Made by a program: the position numbers and the translations under genes. The notes under the pieces are model-generated. The model did not search any database and had not been told where the DNA came from. It saw only the letters and a program-made list of their open reading frames with translations. Below are positions 17,607-26,892 of a DNA stretch of 64,000 nucleotides, piece by piece (the stretch's first letter is position 1; each line of letters opens with the position of its first letter). Source of the DNA: Pseudomonadales bacterium (GTDB lineage: Bacteria; Pseudomonadota; Gammaproteobacteria; Pseudomonadales; Pseudohongiellaceae); assembly GCA_012103535.1 (NCBI GenBank), contig WLWQ01000002.1, forward strand, positions 1,178,001 through 1,242,000, read 5' to 3'.

Positions 17607-18614
17607 TTATTGAATTGACTGTTGACTGGTTTCTGCAACAAAAAGCTTGTTGCGAACCAGTCGTCGGTACTCATTGGGTGTAACTGCATTTAGCTTCTTA
17701 AAAAGGCCAGTGAAGTAGCTGGCATCCTGATATCCCACTTTGTCCGCTACCTCGGACACAACCAGATTGCTTTGTTTTAACAAGGCTTTTGCCTGATCAA
17801 TCCGTAGTTCCTGCAAGTATTGGAGGGGTGTGGTGTTGGCAGCGAGTTTAAAGCGTCGGTTAAGTGATCGCACGCTCATCTGAAAATTTTCTGCGACCTC
17901 TGCGATCTGTATGTTCTCCTGATAATTGTCTTGCAGCCATTCCTGTACCTTGATAATTACTTCATCGTGATGTGTGCTCTGTTGATCTTCATTCAGCAGC
18001 AATGTTTCATAGGAGCGCTTTAATTCGTGAGTAAAATGTCGCGCTATTTCATTCGCAATCGTTTCTCCAAAAAGTAGCTCGATAAAATGCAGCATGATGT
18101 CGCGGGCAGCATTGACGCTCCCCGTACAATAGATATTGTCAGCGCAGGTAATAAAGCGCTTACGTTGCAGTTTAACTTTTGGAAAATAGTGCTGGAATTG
18201 ATCAAAGAAGCGCCAGTGGGTAGTTGCTGCCTTGCCGTCCAGCAGACCCGCTTCAGCAATAAAATGAGTGCCAGTTGAAATGCCGCAGATAAGCGCTCCC
18301 TGCTCATGCTGGTCCTTTAGCCAATCAGGAAGTTCTGGAAACTTACGGATACTCGATCTTGGCGATCCCCAAATTCCTGGAATAAAGACAAGATCAGTAC
18401 TTTTTACCTGATCTAGTTGCTTGTCGCATTTAATCGATAACCCACCTGCGAGACTGAGATTTTTATCTCCCGCACTAACAACTTCCAACGCAACTATGCG
18501 TTCCAATTGTTTACGCGAACGAGCGATATCATTGGCAGCGCTTATCATCTCTAATGGAATCGACACTGTCGATCCGAGTGCTTTGGGAACTGCAATGATA
18601 GTTACGTGTTTCAT
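17607..18614 (-). CDS. GlxA/AraC family transcriptional regulator
   Basis: 335 residues. The N-terminal half (about 1-190) is a class I glutamine-amidotransferase-like (DJ-1/PfpI) sensor domain with the CGISTGTHFIAEAGLL nucleophile-elbow segment. The C-terminal 100 residues carry the paired AraC helix-turn-helix motifs (IAEVAENFQMSVRSLNRRF and VSEVADKVGYQDASYFTGLFKK). It is a transcription factor of the FtrA/GlxA group; the target is unknown. It starts 10 bp after the greB stop, so it is the last gene of a dinB-greB-glxA-like run. The ATG at 18614 is preferred over an upstream TTG. Confidence 0.88.
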   Translation of the reverse strand: MKHVTIIAVPKALGSTVSIPLEMISAANDIARSRKQLERIVALEVVSAGDKNLSLAGGLSIKCDKQLDQVKSTDLVFIPGIWGSPRSSIRKFPELPDWLKDQHEQGALICGISTGTHFIAEAGLLDGKAATTHWRFFDQFQHYFPKVKLQRKRFITCADNIYCTGSVNAARDIMLHFIELLFGETIANEIARHFTHELKRSYETLLLNEDQQSTHHDEVIIKVQEWLQDNYQENIQIAEVAENFQMSVRSLNRRFKLAANTTPLQYLQELRIDQAKALLKQSNLVVSEVADKVGYQDASYFTGLFKKLNAVTPNEYRRLVRNKLFVAETSQQSIQ

Positions 18615-18624
18615 TGGTAGGGCA

Positions 18625-19122
18625 TTACTCGTATTCAATTTTTACAATGCAGTAGGTTCGTGTGCCCGTTGGCGAATTGATTTCAATTTCTGTATCAGCA
18701 GTCTTACCTAGGAGTTCAATCCCCATAGGTGAATCGATACTGATATATCCTCGGTGCGGATCAATTTCATCGGGACCCACCAATCGATATCTGACTTCGT
18801 TCTCATCCTCTTCCTCCAAGGTAACATAGGCACCGAAGTAAATTTTGTCAGTGTCATCGGGAGGTCCTGAAACCACGGTCACTTCTTCCAGACGTTTACT
18901 GAGGTAGCGCACCCGCCGGTCAATTTCCCGCAAGCGTTTTTTTCCGTAGATATACTCGGCATTTTCAGATCTATCGCCTAGTGCTGCTGCTTCTGAGACT
19001 GATTGAGTAACTTTTGGCCGCTCTACCTTCCATAGTTGGTGTAATTCTTCTTTAAGAATCAGTTCACCCTCAGCAGAGAAATATTTTGCACCTGGTTTCT
19101 GTGGCGGTCGATACCGACTCAT
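18625..19122 (-). CDS. greB: Transcription elongation factor GreB
   Basis: 165 residues, the GreA/GreB length. An N-terminal antiparallel coiled coil (about 15-80) with the acidic tip (LGDRSENAEYIYGKKRLREID) ends in the GreB-type basic region, followed by the C-terminal FKBP-like domain (about 85-165). It rescues backtracked RNA polymerase by stimulating transcript cleavage in its secondary channel. The greB rather than greA assignment rests on ENAEYIYGKK and the length. The start at 19122 is 7 bp after the dinB stop, so it is co-transcribed with it. Confidence 0.9.
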   Translation of the reverse strand: MSRYRPPQKPGAKYFSAEGELILKEELHQLWKVERPKVTQSVSEAAALGDRSENAEYIYGKKRLREIDRRVRYLSKRLEEVTVVSGPPDDTDKIYFGAYVTLEEEDENEVRYRLVGPDEIDPHRGYISIDSPMGIELLGKTADTEIEINSPTGTRTYCIVKIEYE

Positions 19123-19129
19123 GCTCTGG

Positions 19130-20224
19130 TTACTCTTCAAGTTCTTCTGGAATTAGGGGAAGTTGTTCGTCCTTTGCAGTGTCGTTGCTATCAGGATCTA
19201 TTGGGGATACCCGCACACCCATGCCTATTAACCTTACTGGCTTGTCTCCACGGGAGAATCCTTCTTCGCAAAGCGCACTAAAATTCGAGATTTCTGCCGC
19301 CTGAGAAATCATTTCTACGGTTGTTTGAACGAAATCGTGAAATTTTATTTTGATAAATTGCTTGGTGACCACGTATTCGCTGGAAATCCTTTCCATTCTT
19401 TTGTTGAGCTGCTGCATTAAGTCCGGCAGTTCGGCCAAACATGCGTCAAGATCTGGGAGGTCTTCGGCATAAGTATTTTCTACGCTAACAGATTTACGAA
19501 TTCGATCGGTTTGCACCGATCTGTCATCTTCTCCCAGGCTCAGTTGATGCAGTCTCTCCCCAAAGCTACCGAAATATTTCTGCAGTTTTTCTTCATCGAG
19601 ATTGCTCAAGTCTCCACAGTTAACGATACCAAGGCGATTCATCTTGCTGGCCATTACTTTGCCAACTCCATGAAGTTTTTTAACCGGTAATTCTGCAACG
19701 AATGATTCAACTTGCTCTGGACGAACTAAGAATTGACCATCTGGTTTATTCCAGTCACTGGCGATTTTGGCGAGAAATTTATTCGGGGCGATTCCAGCCG
19801 AGATAGTAATCCCAATTTTTTCCCGAACTTCAGCTCTGATAGCTTCTGCAATTTTAGTAGCACTCCCTTGAAATTGTTCGCATTCACTGACATCGAGATA
19901 GGCTTCGTCCAAAGAGAGAGGTTCGATGATCTCCGTGTATTTTTGAAAAATCTCATGAATTTGTTGGGATGCGATACGGTATTTTTCCATATCGGGCCGA
20001 ACGATGATCAATTGCGGGCAGCGTTTACGTGCTGTGGCTGAAGCCAAGGCAGAATGAATACCGAATTCCCTTGCCTCGTAATTGCAGGTTGCAATTACAC
20101 CTCTTCGTTCCGGAGAGCCTCCGACGGCGATGGGCTTACCTATCAAGCTCGGATTGTCACGCATTTCAATCGATGCGTAAAAGCAGTCGCAATCGCAATG
20201 AATAATTTTTCTGGGCGTGCTCAT
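19130..20224 (-). CDS. dinB: DNA polymerase IV (Y-family translesion polymerase)
   Basis: 364 residues from the ATG at 20224. The palm motifs are intact: IIHCDCDCFYASIE (first catalytic Asp), EPLSLDEAYLDVS (catalytic Asp-Glu, about residues 98-110), and the helix-hairpin-helix region ELPVKKLHGVGKVMASKM. The extreme C-terminus has QLPLI, a likely sliding-clamp binding motif. It performs error-prone synthesis past lesions. No clear LexA box is seen in the 77 bp upstream. The pairing with greB links replication and transcription stress genes. Confidence 0.94.
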   Translation of the reverse strand: MSTPRKIIHCDCDCFYASIEMRDNPSLIGKPIAVGGSPERRGVIATCNYEAREFGIHSALASATARKRCPQLIIVRPDMEKYRIASQQIHEIFQKYTEIIEPLSLDEAYLDVSECEQFQGSATKIAEAIRAEVREKIGITISAGIAPNKFLAKIASDWNKPDGQFLVRPEQVESFVAELPVKKLHGVGKVMASKMNRLGIVNCGDLSNLDEEKLQKYFGSFGERLHQLSLGEDDRSVQTDRIRKSVSVENTYAEDLPDLDACLAELPDLMQQLNKRMERISSEYVVTKQFIKIKFHDFVQTTVEMISQAAEISNFSALCEEGFSRGDKPVRLIGMGVRVSPIDPDSNDTAKDEQLPLIPEELEE

Positions 20225-20301
20225 AGATTTCGTTTGGCAATTAAGTCCAAACAAACTATATCAGTCCTGGCAGTTCCTTAACGAGTCGCAACAGATAATT
20301 A

Positions 20302-21390
20302 TTAAGAATTGTTGCTCGCGAATTCCTGCATGAATGCAGCCAAAGCCTCGCAACCTTCGAGAGGCATGGCATTGTAGATAGAGGCTCGAACTCCGCCCAC
20401 GTTTCTGTGACCTTTAAGTGCATAAAGGCCTTTAGCTAATGCCTGAGAAAGAAAATCATCGAGCAAGTCGTTATTGGCGAGGTTAAAAGTCACATTCATG
20501 GTTGAGCGATGATCGACTTGGGCGGTACCCGTATAGAAGTCGGACTGATCAATAAGATCGTAAAGTAATTTCGACTTAACAGCGTTCTGAGCTTCAAGCG
20601 CGGCAACTCCACCCTGTTCCTTTAGCCACTCTAATACCAGTTTCATCATATAGATGGCGAATGTGTTATTGGTGTTTGCCAGAGAATGCTTATCTGCGTA
20701 GGTCTTGTACTTAAGAAGATTTGGTGTGTCTGGCAGAGCATGTTCAAGCAGGTCTTCTCTAATAATAACCAGAGCAAGACCCGCGGGCCCCAAATTTTTC
20801 TGCAGGCCGGCGAAAATAACGCCAAATTTTTCTATCTCTAATGTTCGCGACAAAAATTCCGAGGTCATGTCTGCTACCAGGGGTACGCTACCCACATCGG
20901 GGAATTGCTGGAAGCGGGTGCCGTAAATTGTATTGTTACTGGTAATGTGAAGATAAGAATGCTCTTCACTGATTGCCGCGGGATCTATCTCTGGAATTCG
21001 ATCGTAATTTGAATCTTCGCTGCTGGCCACAATATCTACATCACCAAATCGTGCAGCTTCTTTGTTGGCTAATTTTGCAAAGTTCCCCGATTCGACATAG
21101 GCGGCTTTGTGACTTGGGCAACGACCTATTAAGTTCAGAGGAATTGCTGAGAATTGCATCTGCGCACCACCATGCACATAGAGAATCTTGTAATTTTCAG
21201 GAATATTGGCCAGTTCAACCAATAGCGCATCGGCAGCGTTGATGATCTCATCGAATTCTTTAGAACGATGGCTAATTTCAATTACTGAGGCGCCCATGCC
21301 TGCATAGTTTAGGAACTCTTGCTGGGCTTTCTCCATTACTGCGGTTGGCAGCATAGCGGGGCCAGCGCCAAAATTAAAAACTCGAGTCAT
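20302..21390 (-). CDS. serC: Phosphoserine aminotransferase
   Basis: 362 residues, the normal SerC length. It starts MTRVFNFGAGPAMLP and includes the PLP lysine in FAGLQKNLGPAG (about residue 198), the conserved HGGAQMQF motif (about 75) and the C-terminal KGHRNVGGVRASIYNAM. It converts 3-phosphohydroxypyruvate to phosphoserine (and acts in pyridoxine synthesis). It is 22 bp downstream of serA on the same strand, so the two enzymes of serine synthesis form an operon. Confidence 0.97.
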   Translation of the reverse strand: MTRVFNFGAGPAMLPTAVMEKAQQEFLNYAGMGASVIEISHRSKEFDEIINAADALLVELANIPENYKILYVHGGAQMQFSAIPLNLIGRCPSHKAAYVESGNFAKLANKEAARFGDVDIVASSEDSNYDRIPEIDPAAISEEHSYLHITSNNTIYGTRFQQFPDVGSVPLVADMTSEFLSRTLEIEKFGVIFAGLQKNLGPAGLALVIIREDLLEHALPDTPNLLKYKTYADKHSLANTNNTFAIYMMKLVLEWLKEQGGVAALEAQNAVKSKLLYDLIDQSDFYTGTAQVDHRSTMNVTFNLANNDLLDDFLSQALAKGLYALKGHRNVGGVRASIYNAMPLEGCEALAAFMQEFASNNS

Positions 21391-21412
21391 TACTTATTTC
21401 CTGCGTTAAAAA

Positions 21413-22594
21413 CTAAAGAACAGTGACTTTGATTACATCTTCGATATCGGCGATTACGTCGAGAGCAGAATCGGATGGTGCACTCTCGAGGTCGATCAGG
21501 TTGTAGGCAACTTCTTCGCGACTCTTATTAAGCATATCGATAACGTTTATGTTTTGATCTGCCAGTACCGATAATATTTGTCCCAGCATCTTGGGTACGT
21601 TTTTGTTGCATATTGCTAATCGGGTGCAGCGTTCCGCGTTAACATCGCGGTCGAGATGAAGGTTCGGAAAATTTACAGAATTTTTGATATTTCCATTTTC
21701 CAGAAAGTCTCGTAATTGATCGGCGGCCATCATGGCGCAGTTTTCTTCCGCTTCCGCCGTACTCGCTCCGATATGTGGCATAGAAATGACATTGTCCCGA
21801 TCCTGAAATTCCGGTCGAGGAAAGTCGCAAACATATTTACCCAGTTTCCCTGAGTCTAAAGCAGCAATTAGAGCTTCGGTATCAACAATCTCATCTCGGG
21901 CGAAATTGAGCAGACAGGTTCCCTGGCGCATCGAGGCGAACATGGATGCATCAATAAGATTGCGAGTGGAATCTAACACTGGAAGGTGTAAAGAAATGAA
22001 ATCCGATGTTGCCACTAAGGCATTCAAATTTTCAATGCGCTTAACTTGACTTGGTAAACGCCAGGCAGCTTCTACTGAAAGTGCAGGATCGAATCCCTGA
22101 ACATTCATGCCCATTTTTATCGCCATGTCGGCGACCAGAGAGCCGATCGAGCCGAGGCCGATTACGCCTAATGTTTTACCTGCAATTTCGTTGCCTTTGA
22201 ATTTCTTCTTCTCTGCTTCCATTAACTTCGAAAGCTCGCCGTAGTCCGATACCTCAGATTGGCTATTGGCAAATCCAATTCCAGGAATGATTCCTCGCGA
22301 GGCTAACAAGAGACCGCACAATACGAGTTCTTTTACTGCATTGGCGTTGGCGCCGGGTGTATTGAACACTACCACGCCATGTTCGGTGCACTGTGCAACT
22401 GGCACATTGTTCACGCCAGCGCCAGCCCGCGCAACCGCCTTTAATTCGCCGTTTATCGACTCTGGATCTAGTTTATGACTACGCAAAAGGATTGCGTCTG
22501 CACTGCCTAAGTCAGCACTGACTTCATACTGATCCTTGGGAAAGCGAGTAAGTCCTTTATCAGAAATGGCGTTAAAAGTTTGAATCCTGTGCAT
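21413..22594 (-). CDS. serA: D-3-phosphoglycerate dehydrogenase
   Basis: 393 residues. Substrate-binding and Rossmann domains (GVIGLGSIGSLVADMAIKMG, about 145-164), the catalytic Arg and Glu region (LLNFARDEIVD), His in PHIGASTAEAEENCA, and a C-terminal ACT domain (about 320-393). It catalyses the first step of serine synthesis. The ACT domain suggests serine feedback, as in the short E. coli type. It precedes serC and is divergent from the MBL hydrolase gene. Confidence 0.96.
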   Translation of the reverse strand: MHRIQTFNAISDKGLTRFPKDQYEVSADLGSADAILLRSHKLDPESINGELKAVARAGAGVNNVPVAQCTEHGVVVFNTPGANANAVKELVLCGLLLASRGIIPGIGFANSQSEVSDYGELSKLMEAEKKKFKGNEIAGKTLGVIGLGSIGSLVADMAIKMGMNVQGFDPALSVEAAWRLPSQVKRIENLNALVATSDFISLHLPVLDSTRNLIDASMFASMRQGTCLLNFARDEIVDTEALIAALDSGKLGKYVCDFPRPEFQDRDNVISMPHIGASTAEAEENCAMMAADQLRDFLENGNIKNSVNFPNLHLDRDVNAERCTRLAICNKNVPKMLGQILSVLADQNINVIDMLNKSREEVAYNLIDLESAPSDSALDVIADIEDVIKVTVL

Positions 22595-22645
22595 GTGTTT
22601 CAGTCCTGGAGTATTTCCTGCTGCAAGGGGCAGCTTATTCGCAGT

Positions 22646-23707
22646 ATGTGGGCTGCAAATCTTGTGTTAGTAGAAGCTGAGTCATTTACCGTGATTCCGC
22701 TTGCTCGATTAGCAATTCGGAGTGGGATACCGAGATTTTCAAAGCGGGCAATTATGTCGCGATTTGGGCCGAAGTTCCAGCGGCATTTCGAAATCTTCCC
22801 AGATGTTTTCGGTAAGTGGTTTATGCGGGTTATTATGCTTCTACCGAAGCTCGTGAGAATAGCAATGCAAGGATTTGAACCTGGAATTCCGACTCCAATC
22901 GAAGGAATAAAAACATCAGTACAGCGGATACTGGGACGTAATCCCGGCCCGATGACTGGCCCTGGGACTAACAGCTATCTCATTGGAGAGAAAAGACTCT
23001 GTTTGGTCGATCCAGGTCCGATTAATAACGAACAATATGAAAGCTTTGTACAGGCTATCGGAGATCGAGAACTGGAATACATTTTGGCGACTCATACTCA
23101 TGGAGACCACTCACCCGGTGCGGCTCGGCTGCATGAAACTACCGGGGCTAAACTGGTTGGCCTGCCGGCACCCGAAGGTATTGCTCAAGACAAGACATTT
23201 CAACCTGATCAACTTTGGCAGGATGGTGACGAAATTGATTGCGGAGAATACACAGTTCGCTTAATTCAAACGCCGGGTCATGTCTCAAACCATATTTGTT
23301 ATCTGCTAGTAGAAGACGGATTCTTATTCACCGGCGATCATGTACTGCAAGGCACAACTTCCGTTATTTTACCGCCAGACGGTGACATGGGCTCTTACCT
23401 CGACTCATTAAGGCGGCTGCAAGAACTCGATCTGCGCTATTTGGCACCAGGCCATGGTGGGGTGATGGACAAACCTTATGATGAGATTAAGAAGCTAATT
23501 GCCCATCGCTTGATGAGAGAAGAAAAAGTCGTAGCCGGATTGCAAAAACTGGGTGAATGTTCTATCGATGAGCTGGTATTGACTGTATACGATGATGTGG
23601 CGGAACACTTGATTCCCTGGGCAAAGAAAACCCTGCTCGCCCACCTTATAAAGCTGCAGCGCGATGAGCGTATTGTAGCAACCGAGATTGGTTGGAAAAT
23701 TGTCTGA
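22646..23707 (+). CDS. MBL-fold hydrolase of the LACTB2/glyoxalase II-like type
   Basis: About 353 residues if translation starts at the ATG at 22646. From about residue 75 the sequence is a LACTB2-like metallo-beta-lactamase fold: NPGPMTGPGTNSYLIG, THTHGDHSPGA, TPGHVSNHICYL, FTGDHVLQG and LAPGHGGVM, followed by a C-terminal winged-helix-like region. The N-terminal 70 residues look coding and contain a SGIPRFSKRAIMSRFG segment that I do not recognise. The start is uncertain: ATGs at 22754, 22823 and 22865 are alternatives. Relatives hydrolyse thioesters or RNA. It is the first gene of a tight plus-strand chain with GIY-YIG, TudS-like and VOC genes. Confidence 0.8.
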   Translation: MWAANLVLVEAESFTVIPLARLAIRSGIPRFSKRAIMSRFGPKFQRHFEIFPDVFGKWFMRVIMLLPKLVRIAMQGFEPGIPTPIEGIKTSVQRILGRNPGPMTGPGTNSYLIGEKRLCLVDPGPINNEQYESFVQAIGDRELEYILATHTHGDHSPGAARLHETTGAKLVGLPAPEGIAQDKTFQPDQLWQDGDEIDCGEYTVRLIQTPGHVSNHICYLLVEDGFLFTGDHVLQGTTSVILPPDGDMGSYLDSLRRLQELDLRYLAPGHGGVMDKPYDEIKKLIAHRLMREEKVVAGLQKLGECSIDELVLTVYDDVAEHLIPWAKKTLLAHLIKLQRDERIVATEIGWKIV

Positions 23708-24011
23708 TCAGCGATCAGTTTCCACCTGGTGGCTGTACATAATTCAATCCCGAGACGGAAAGTTCTATACCGGTATTAGTACTGACGTTGAGCGCCGATT
23801 TAATGAACATACTGGTTCAGCTAATGGGGCTAAGAGTAAAGGTGCGAAGGCCCTACGGGGCAAATCACCACTTAAACTCGTGTATCAATCCTTAGTTGGA
23901 AACAGATCTAAAGCGCAAAAAATTGAGTATAAAGTTAAACGGCTCACTAAAGCTGAAAAGGAAAGCTTGGTGAAATCTCAGCAAGCCATTATTGATTTTT
24001 TGAAATTGTAA
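23700..24011 (+). CDS. GIY-YIG domain protein (UPF0213/YhbQ type)
   Basis: About 103 residues, a single GIY-YIG nuclease-like domain: WWLYIIQSRDGKFYTGIST with the expected Tyr pair, then RRFNEH, and KLVYQS later. YhbQ-type proteins are small predicted endonucleases with no settled role. The open frame begins inside the end of the MBL gene; a TTG at 23700 overlapping it by 8 bp is my best start, which would couple their translation. The next gene starts 6 bp downstream. Confidence 0.8.
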   Translation: MSDQRSVSTWWLYIIQSRDGKFYTGISTDVERRFNEHTGSANGAKSKGAKALRGKSPLKLVYQSLVGNRSKAQKIEYKVKRLTKAEKESLVKSQQAIIDFLKL

Positions 24012-24017
24012 GAAGCC

Positions 24018-24986
24018 ATGTCAGAGCAAACTGAATTTAATCCTGAATTGATTCCAATAGGTATAAGTAGCTGCCTGCTGGGTGAAAAGGTTCGCTACGA
24101 TGGCGGCCACAAAGGGCATTCCTATATAACGAAAACTTTAGGGCGTTATTTTGATTTCAAACCATTTTGTCCGGAAGTGAGCATCGGATTAGGCATTCCT
24201 CGCAAACCAATTCGCCTTTGGCGGGATAGTGATAAAACTATTCGCTGCGTCACTGTCGATAACGAATCCCAGGACTACACAGCCGCTCTGCTTGACTGTG
24301 CTGACGAACAGAGGTCCTGGCAGCAGCAACTGTGTGGTTACATTCTTAAAAAAGATTCACCCAGTTGTGGCATGGAGCGAGTGAAAATTTGGGACAACGT
24401 CATGCCAATCCGCGAAGGTGTTGGTATTTATGCTAAAGGTTTGATGAAAAACTTGCCCTATCTTCCTGTTGAAGAAGAAGGTCGCCTGGGCGATCCGATA
24501 CTGAGAGAAAATTTCGTTCAACGTGTATTCGCCATGCATCGTTGGCAGCTAATGAAGAGGAAAAGATTATCTGTTGGCTCCCTCGTGGAGTTTCATGCCA
24601 GGCATAAATTGATCATTATGAGTCATGATCAAAACAGCTATCGGCAGTTGGGCCAACTCGTCGCAGCTACCAGCAAAGAAAACTTAAGCGCAAACGCGGA
24701 TGCTTATCTGAAAGACTTTATGCAGGCATTGAAACTAAGGGCGACCCGGGGCAATCATATGAACGTGTTGCAACATATTCAGGGGTATTTGAAAAACTAT
24801 CTCGACAAAGAAGATAAGCAGGAGTTAGTACAAACTTTTGAGAAATACCGACTGGGTGAATTGCCTCTAATCGTACCGATTACACTACTGAATCACTTTT
24901 TCCGAAAATTTCCTGACGACTATATCGCTAATAGTTGGTACATGAATCCCTACCCGACAGAACTTAAACTACAAAACGAGATTTAA
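24018..24986 (+). CDS. DUF523-DUF1722 fusion, TudS-like putative iron-sulfur desulfidase
   Basis: 322 residues. Residues 1-150 are DUF523, with cysteines at about 19 (GISSCLLG), 51 (KPFCPEVS) and 117 (DSPSCGM). In TudS, a DUF523 protein characterised as a thiouracil desulfidase, three such cysteines hold a [4Fe-4S] cluster that removes sulfur. Residues about 170-315 are DUF1722 (YbgA type), of unknown function, with HARHKLIIMSHDQNSYRQLG and a late VPITLLNHFFRK. Desulfurising activity is inference from the family. It lies 6 bp after the GIY-YIG gene and 4 bp before a VOC gene. Confidence 0.82.
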   Translation: MSEQTEFNPELIPIGISSCLLGEKVRYDGGHKGHSYITKTLGRYFDFKPFCPEVSIGLGIPRKPIRLWRDSDKTIRCVTVDNESQDYTAALLDCADEQRSWQQQLCGYILKKDSPSCGMERVKIWDNVMPIREGVGIYAKGLMKNLPYLPVEEEGRLGDPILRENFVQRVFAMHRWQLMKRKRLSVGSLVEFHARHKLIIMSHDQNSYRQLGQLVAATSKENLSANADAYLKDFMQALKLRATRGNHMNVLQHIQGYLKNYLDKEDKQELVQTFEKYRLGELPLIVPITLLNHFFRKFPDDYIANSWYMNPYPTELKLQNEI

Positions 24987-24990
24987 AAGT

Positions 24991-25395
24991 TTGATAGAAG
25001 TAAAAGGAATCGATCACATTGTCTTGCGAACTTCGAATATCGAAGCTATGTCGCGGTTCTATGTCGAAATACTCAATTGTCCGGTCGAGAGAGAATTACC
25101 AGAGCCCGGCTTGATTCAGTTGCGAGCAGGCTCTGGGCTTATTGATTTGGTGCCGGTAGATAGCGAACTTGGCCGACTTGGTGGCAAGGCGCCAAGTCAG
25201 GATGGTAGAAATATGGATCATTTATGTTTGCAAATAACAAACATAGCCGAATCGGAGTTGCTCAATTACTTAAGCGGAAATGAAATAGAAGTTGAAGATC
25301 TTGCTGAACGATATGGTGCAGAAGGATTTGGACGATCGATTTATATTAATGATCCGGAAGGCAACGTAGTAGAGCTTAAAATACTGAATTTATGA
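24991..25395 (+). CDS. VOC (glyoxalase/bleomycin resistance) superfamily protein
   Basis: 134 residues, two beta-alpha-beta-beta-beta modules. The VOC metal ligand positions are visible as the His of GIDHIVLR (residue 7), the His of NMDHLCLQ (about residue 75) and the Glu of GNVVELK near the end. The enzyme activity cannot be told from sequence; lyase, isomerase and dioxygenase activities all occur. The start is a TTG 4 bp after the preceding stop, so it is the last gene of the chain from 22646. It is convergent with the nhaC-like gene. Confidence 0.85.
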   Translation: MIEVKGIDHIVLRTSNIEAMSRFYVEILNCPVERELPEPGLIQLRAGSGLIDLVPVDSELGRLGGKAPSQDGRNMDHLCLQITNIAESELLNYLSGNEIEVEDLAERYGAEGFGRSIYINDPEGNVVELKILNL

Positions 25396-25404
25396 ACACC
25401 AGCA

Positions 25405-26892
25405 CTAAGCAAGCTGCTCTTCCATTTCTAATGCAGGGGCAATCTTAAAATTTAGAAAGCCATAGATTGCCGCTATGACAGGATTGACCAGGTTAAAGAA
25501 GCAGTAAGGCAAGTAGGCAAAGGTGGCCACACCCAGTGTGCCAGCCATATAGGCTCCGCAAGTATTCCAGGGAACCAGCGGTGATGTGATGGTTCCAGCG
25601 TCTTCCAGAGTTCTGGATAAGTTTTTCATGTCCAGGCCTCTCTTTTCGAATTCAAGTTTGTACATGCGTCCCGGAAGTACCACAGAAATATACTGATCGG
25701 AAGTAATTATGTTGGCACCGATACAGGTTAGCAATGTCGTGGCGATCAGACTGCCAGTACTGTGCACAAACGAAAGCGCATATTCCACCAGGCGTCGCAA
25801 TAGTCCGGTGTGATCCATGACCGCGCCAAATACCATGGCGCAAAGCACTAACCAGGTCACTGATAACATCGAGCTCATTCCGCCGCGGGTCATGAGGTCG
25901 TCCAATGTTTCATTGCCACTGCTTAGCGCGAATCCATCGAATAGCGTGTACCAAACACCTTTAAACAAAGCTAAAAACACATTTGGTGCTTCACCAGCTA
26001 GATTCATGATGGCCGGTCTTTGAAAAATAAGGGCGATAACGACGCCAATCATTGCACCGGTAAGAATGGTTGGAATTGGAGGAAATTTTTTATTGGCCAT
26101 GACTAACAAGACGATTACCGGTAGTAGCATTAGCACATTGATTTCAAAATTTTCGCTTATCAATCGTAAAGTGATTTCCAAATCACCTGACGTGCTGTTC
26201 GAGTCAATACTTAAGCCAATAAAAGTAAAAAGAATCAGGGCAATTATAATACTGGGGATTGTGGTCCACACCATATGACCGATGTGAGTAAATAAATCTG
26301 TTCCTGCTACTGCGGGTGCCAGGTTAGTTGTCTCAGAGAGCGGAGACATTTTATCGCCGAAATAAGCACCAGAAATGATTGCCCCTGCGGTAATTTCGGG
26401 AGACAGGCCCATTCCGCCCGAGGCGCCAATGAGCGCGATGCCCACTGTACCGGCAACTGTCCATGAGCTACCGATACTCAATGCAATCAATGCGCAGATT
26501 ACACAGCTTGCGGCATAAAAGATTGAGGGGTCCAAAATTAACAGACTGTAGTAAATCATCGTCGGTACAGTGCCCGACATAATCCAGCTACCGATTAGTG
26601 AGCCGACACAAAATAAAATTAGTAGAGGTTTAATCGCGACATTAATACCGGTAACAATACTGTTTTCTATTTCCGCCCAGGTTTGACCATTATTCCAACC
26701 AACTAAGGCAGCAACGGCAGCGCCAACACATAGCGCAATCTGATTGGGGCCAGAACTGGCGTCTTCGCCGAACAAATAGACCGATAATGAGAGCAGGCAC
26801 ACTAATACGGCGACTGGGATAAGTGCCTGCAGAACTGTTGGGGAAACCGAATTACTGGCGGGTGTTAAATCTGATTCCTGCGTGACTGTCAT
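25405..26892 (-). CDS. nhaC: NhaC family Na+/H+ antiporter
   Basis: About 495 residues with 11-12 predicted membrane helices. Typical NhaC-family segments are SIGSSWTVAGTVGIALIGA (about 150-168), GAYFGDKMSPLSETTNLAP (about 190-208) and LVPWNTCGAYMAGTLGV near the C-terminus. It exchanges Na+ for H+ (or malate/lactate in relatives) at the inner membrane, in keeping with a marine habitat. Two in-frame ATGs, at 26892 and 26922, are possible; the first has AAGG at good spacing. Confidence 0.88.
   Translation of the reverse strand: MTVTQESDLTPASNSVSPTVLQALIPVAVLVCLLSLSVYLFGEDASSGPNQIALCVGAAVAALVGWNNGQTWAEIENSIVTGINVAIKPLLILFCVGSLIGSWIMSGTVPTMIYYSLLILDPSIFYAASCVICALIALSIGSSWTVAGTVGIALIGASGGMGLSPEITAGAIISGAYFGDKMSPLSETTNLAPAVAGTDLFTHIGHMVWTTIPSIIIALILFTFIGLSIDSNSTSGDLEITLRLISENFEINVLMLLPVIVLLVMANKKFPPIPTILTGAMIGVVIALIFQRPAIMNLAGEAPNVFLALFKGVWYTLFDGFALSSGNETLDDLMTRGGMSSMLSVTWLVLCAMVFGAVMDHTGLLRRLVEYALSFVHSTGSLIATTLLTCIGANIITSDQYISVVLPGRMYKLEFEKRGLDMKNLSRTLEDAGTITSPLVPWNTCGAYMAGTLGVATFAYLPYCFFNLVNPVIAAIYGFLNFKIAPALEMEEQLA

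Noticed and set aside
20225..20301. LexA box upstream of dinB
   Set aside because: An ACTGATATAG stretch recalls the left half of a gammaproteobacterial LexA box, but the matching right half (ACAG) is missing.
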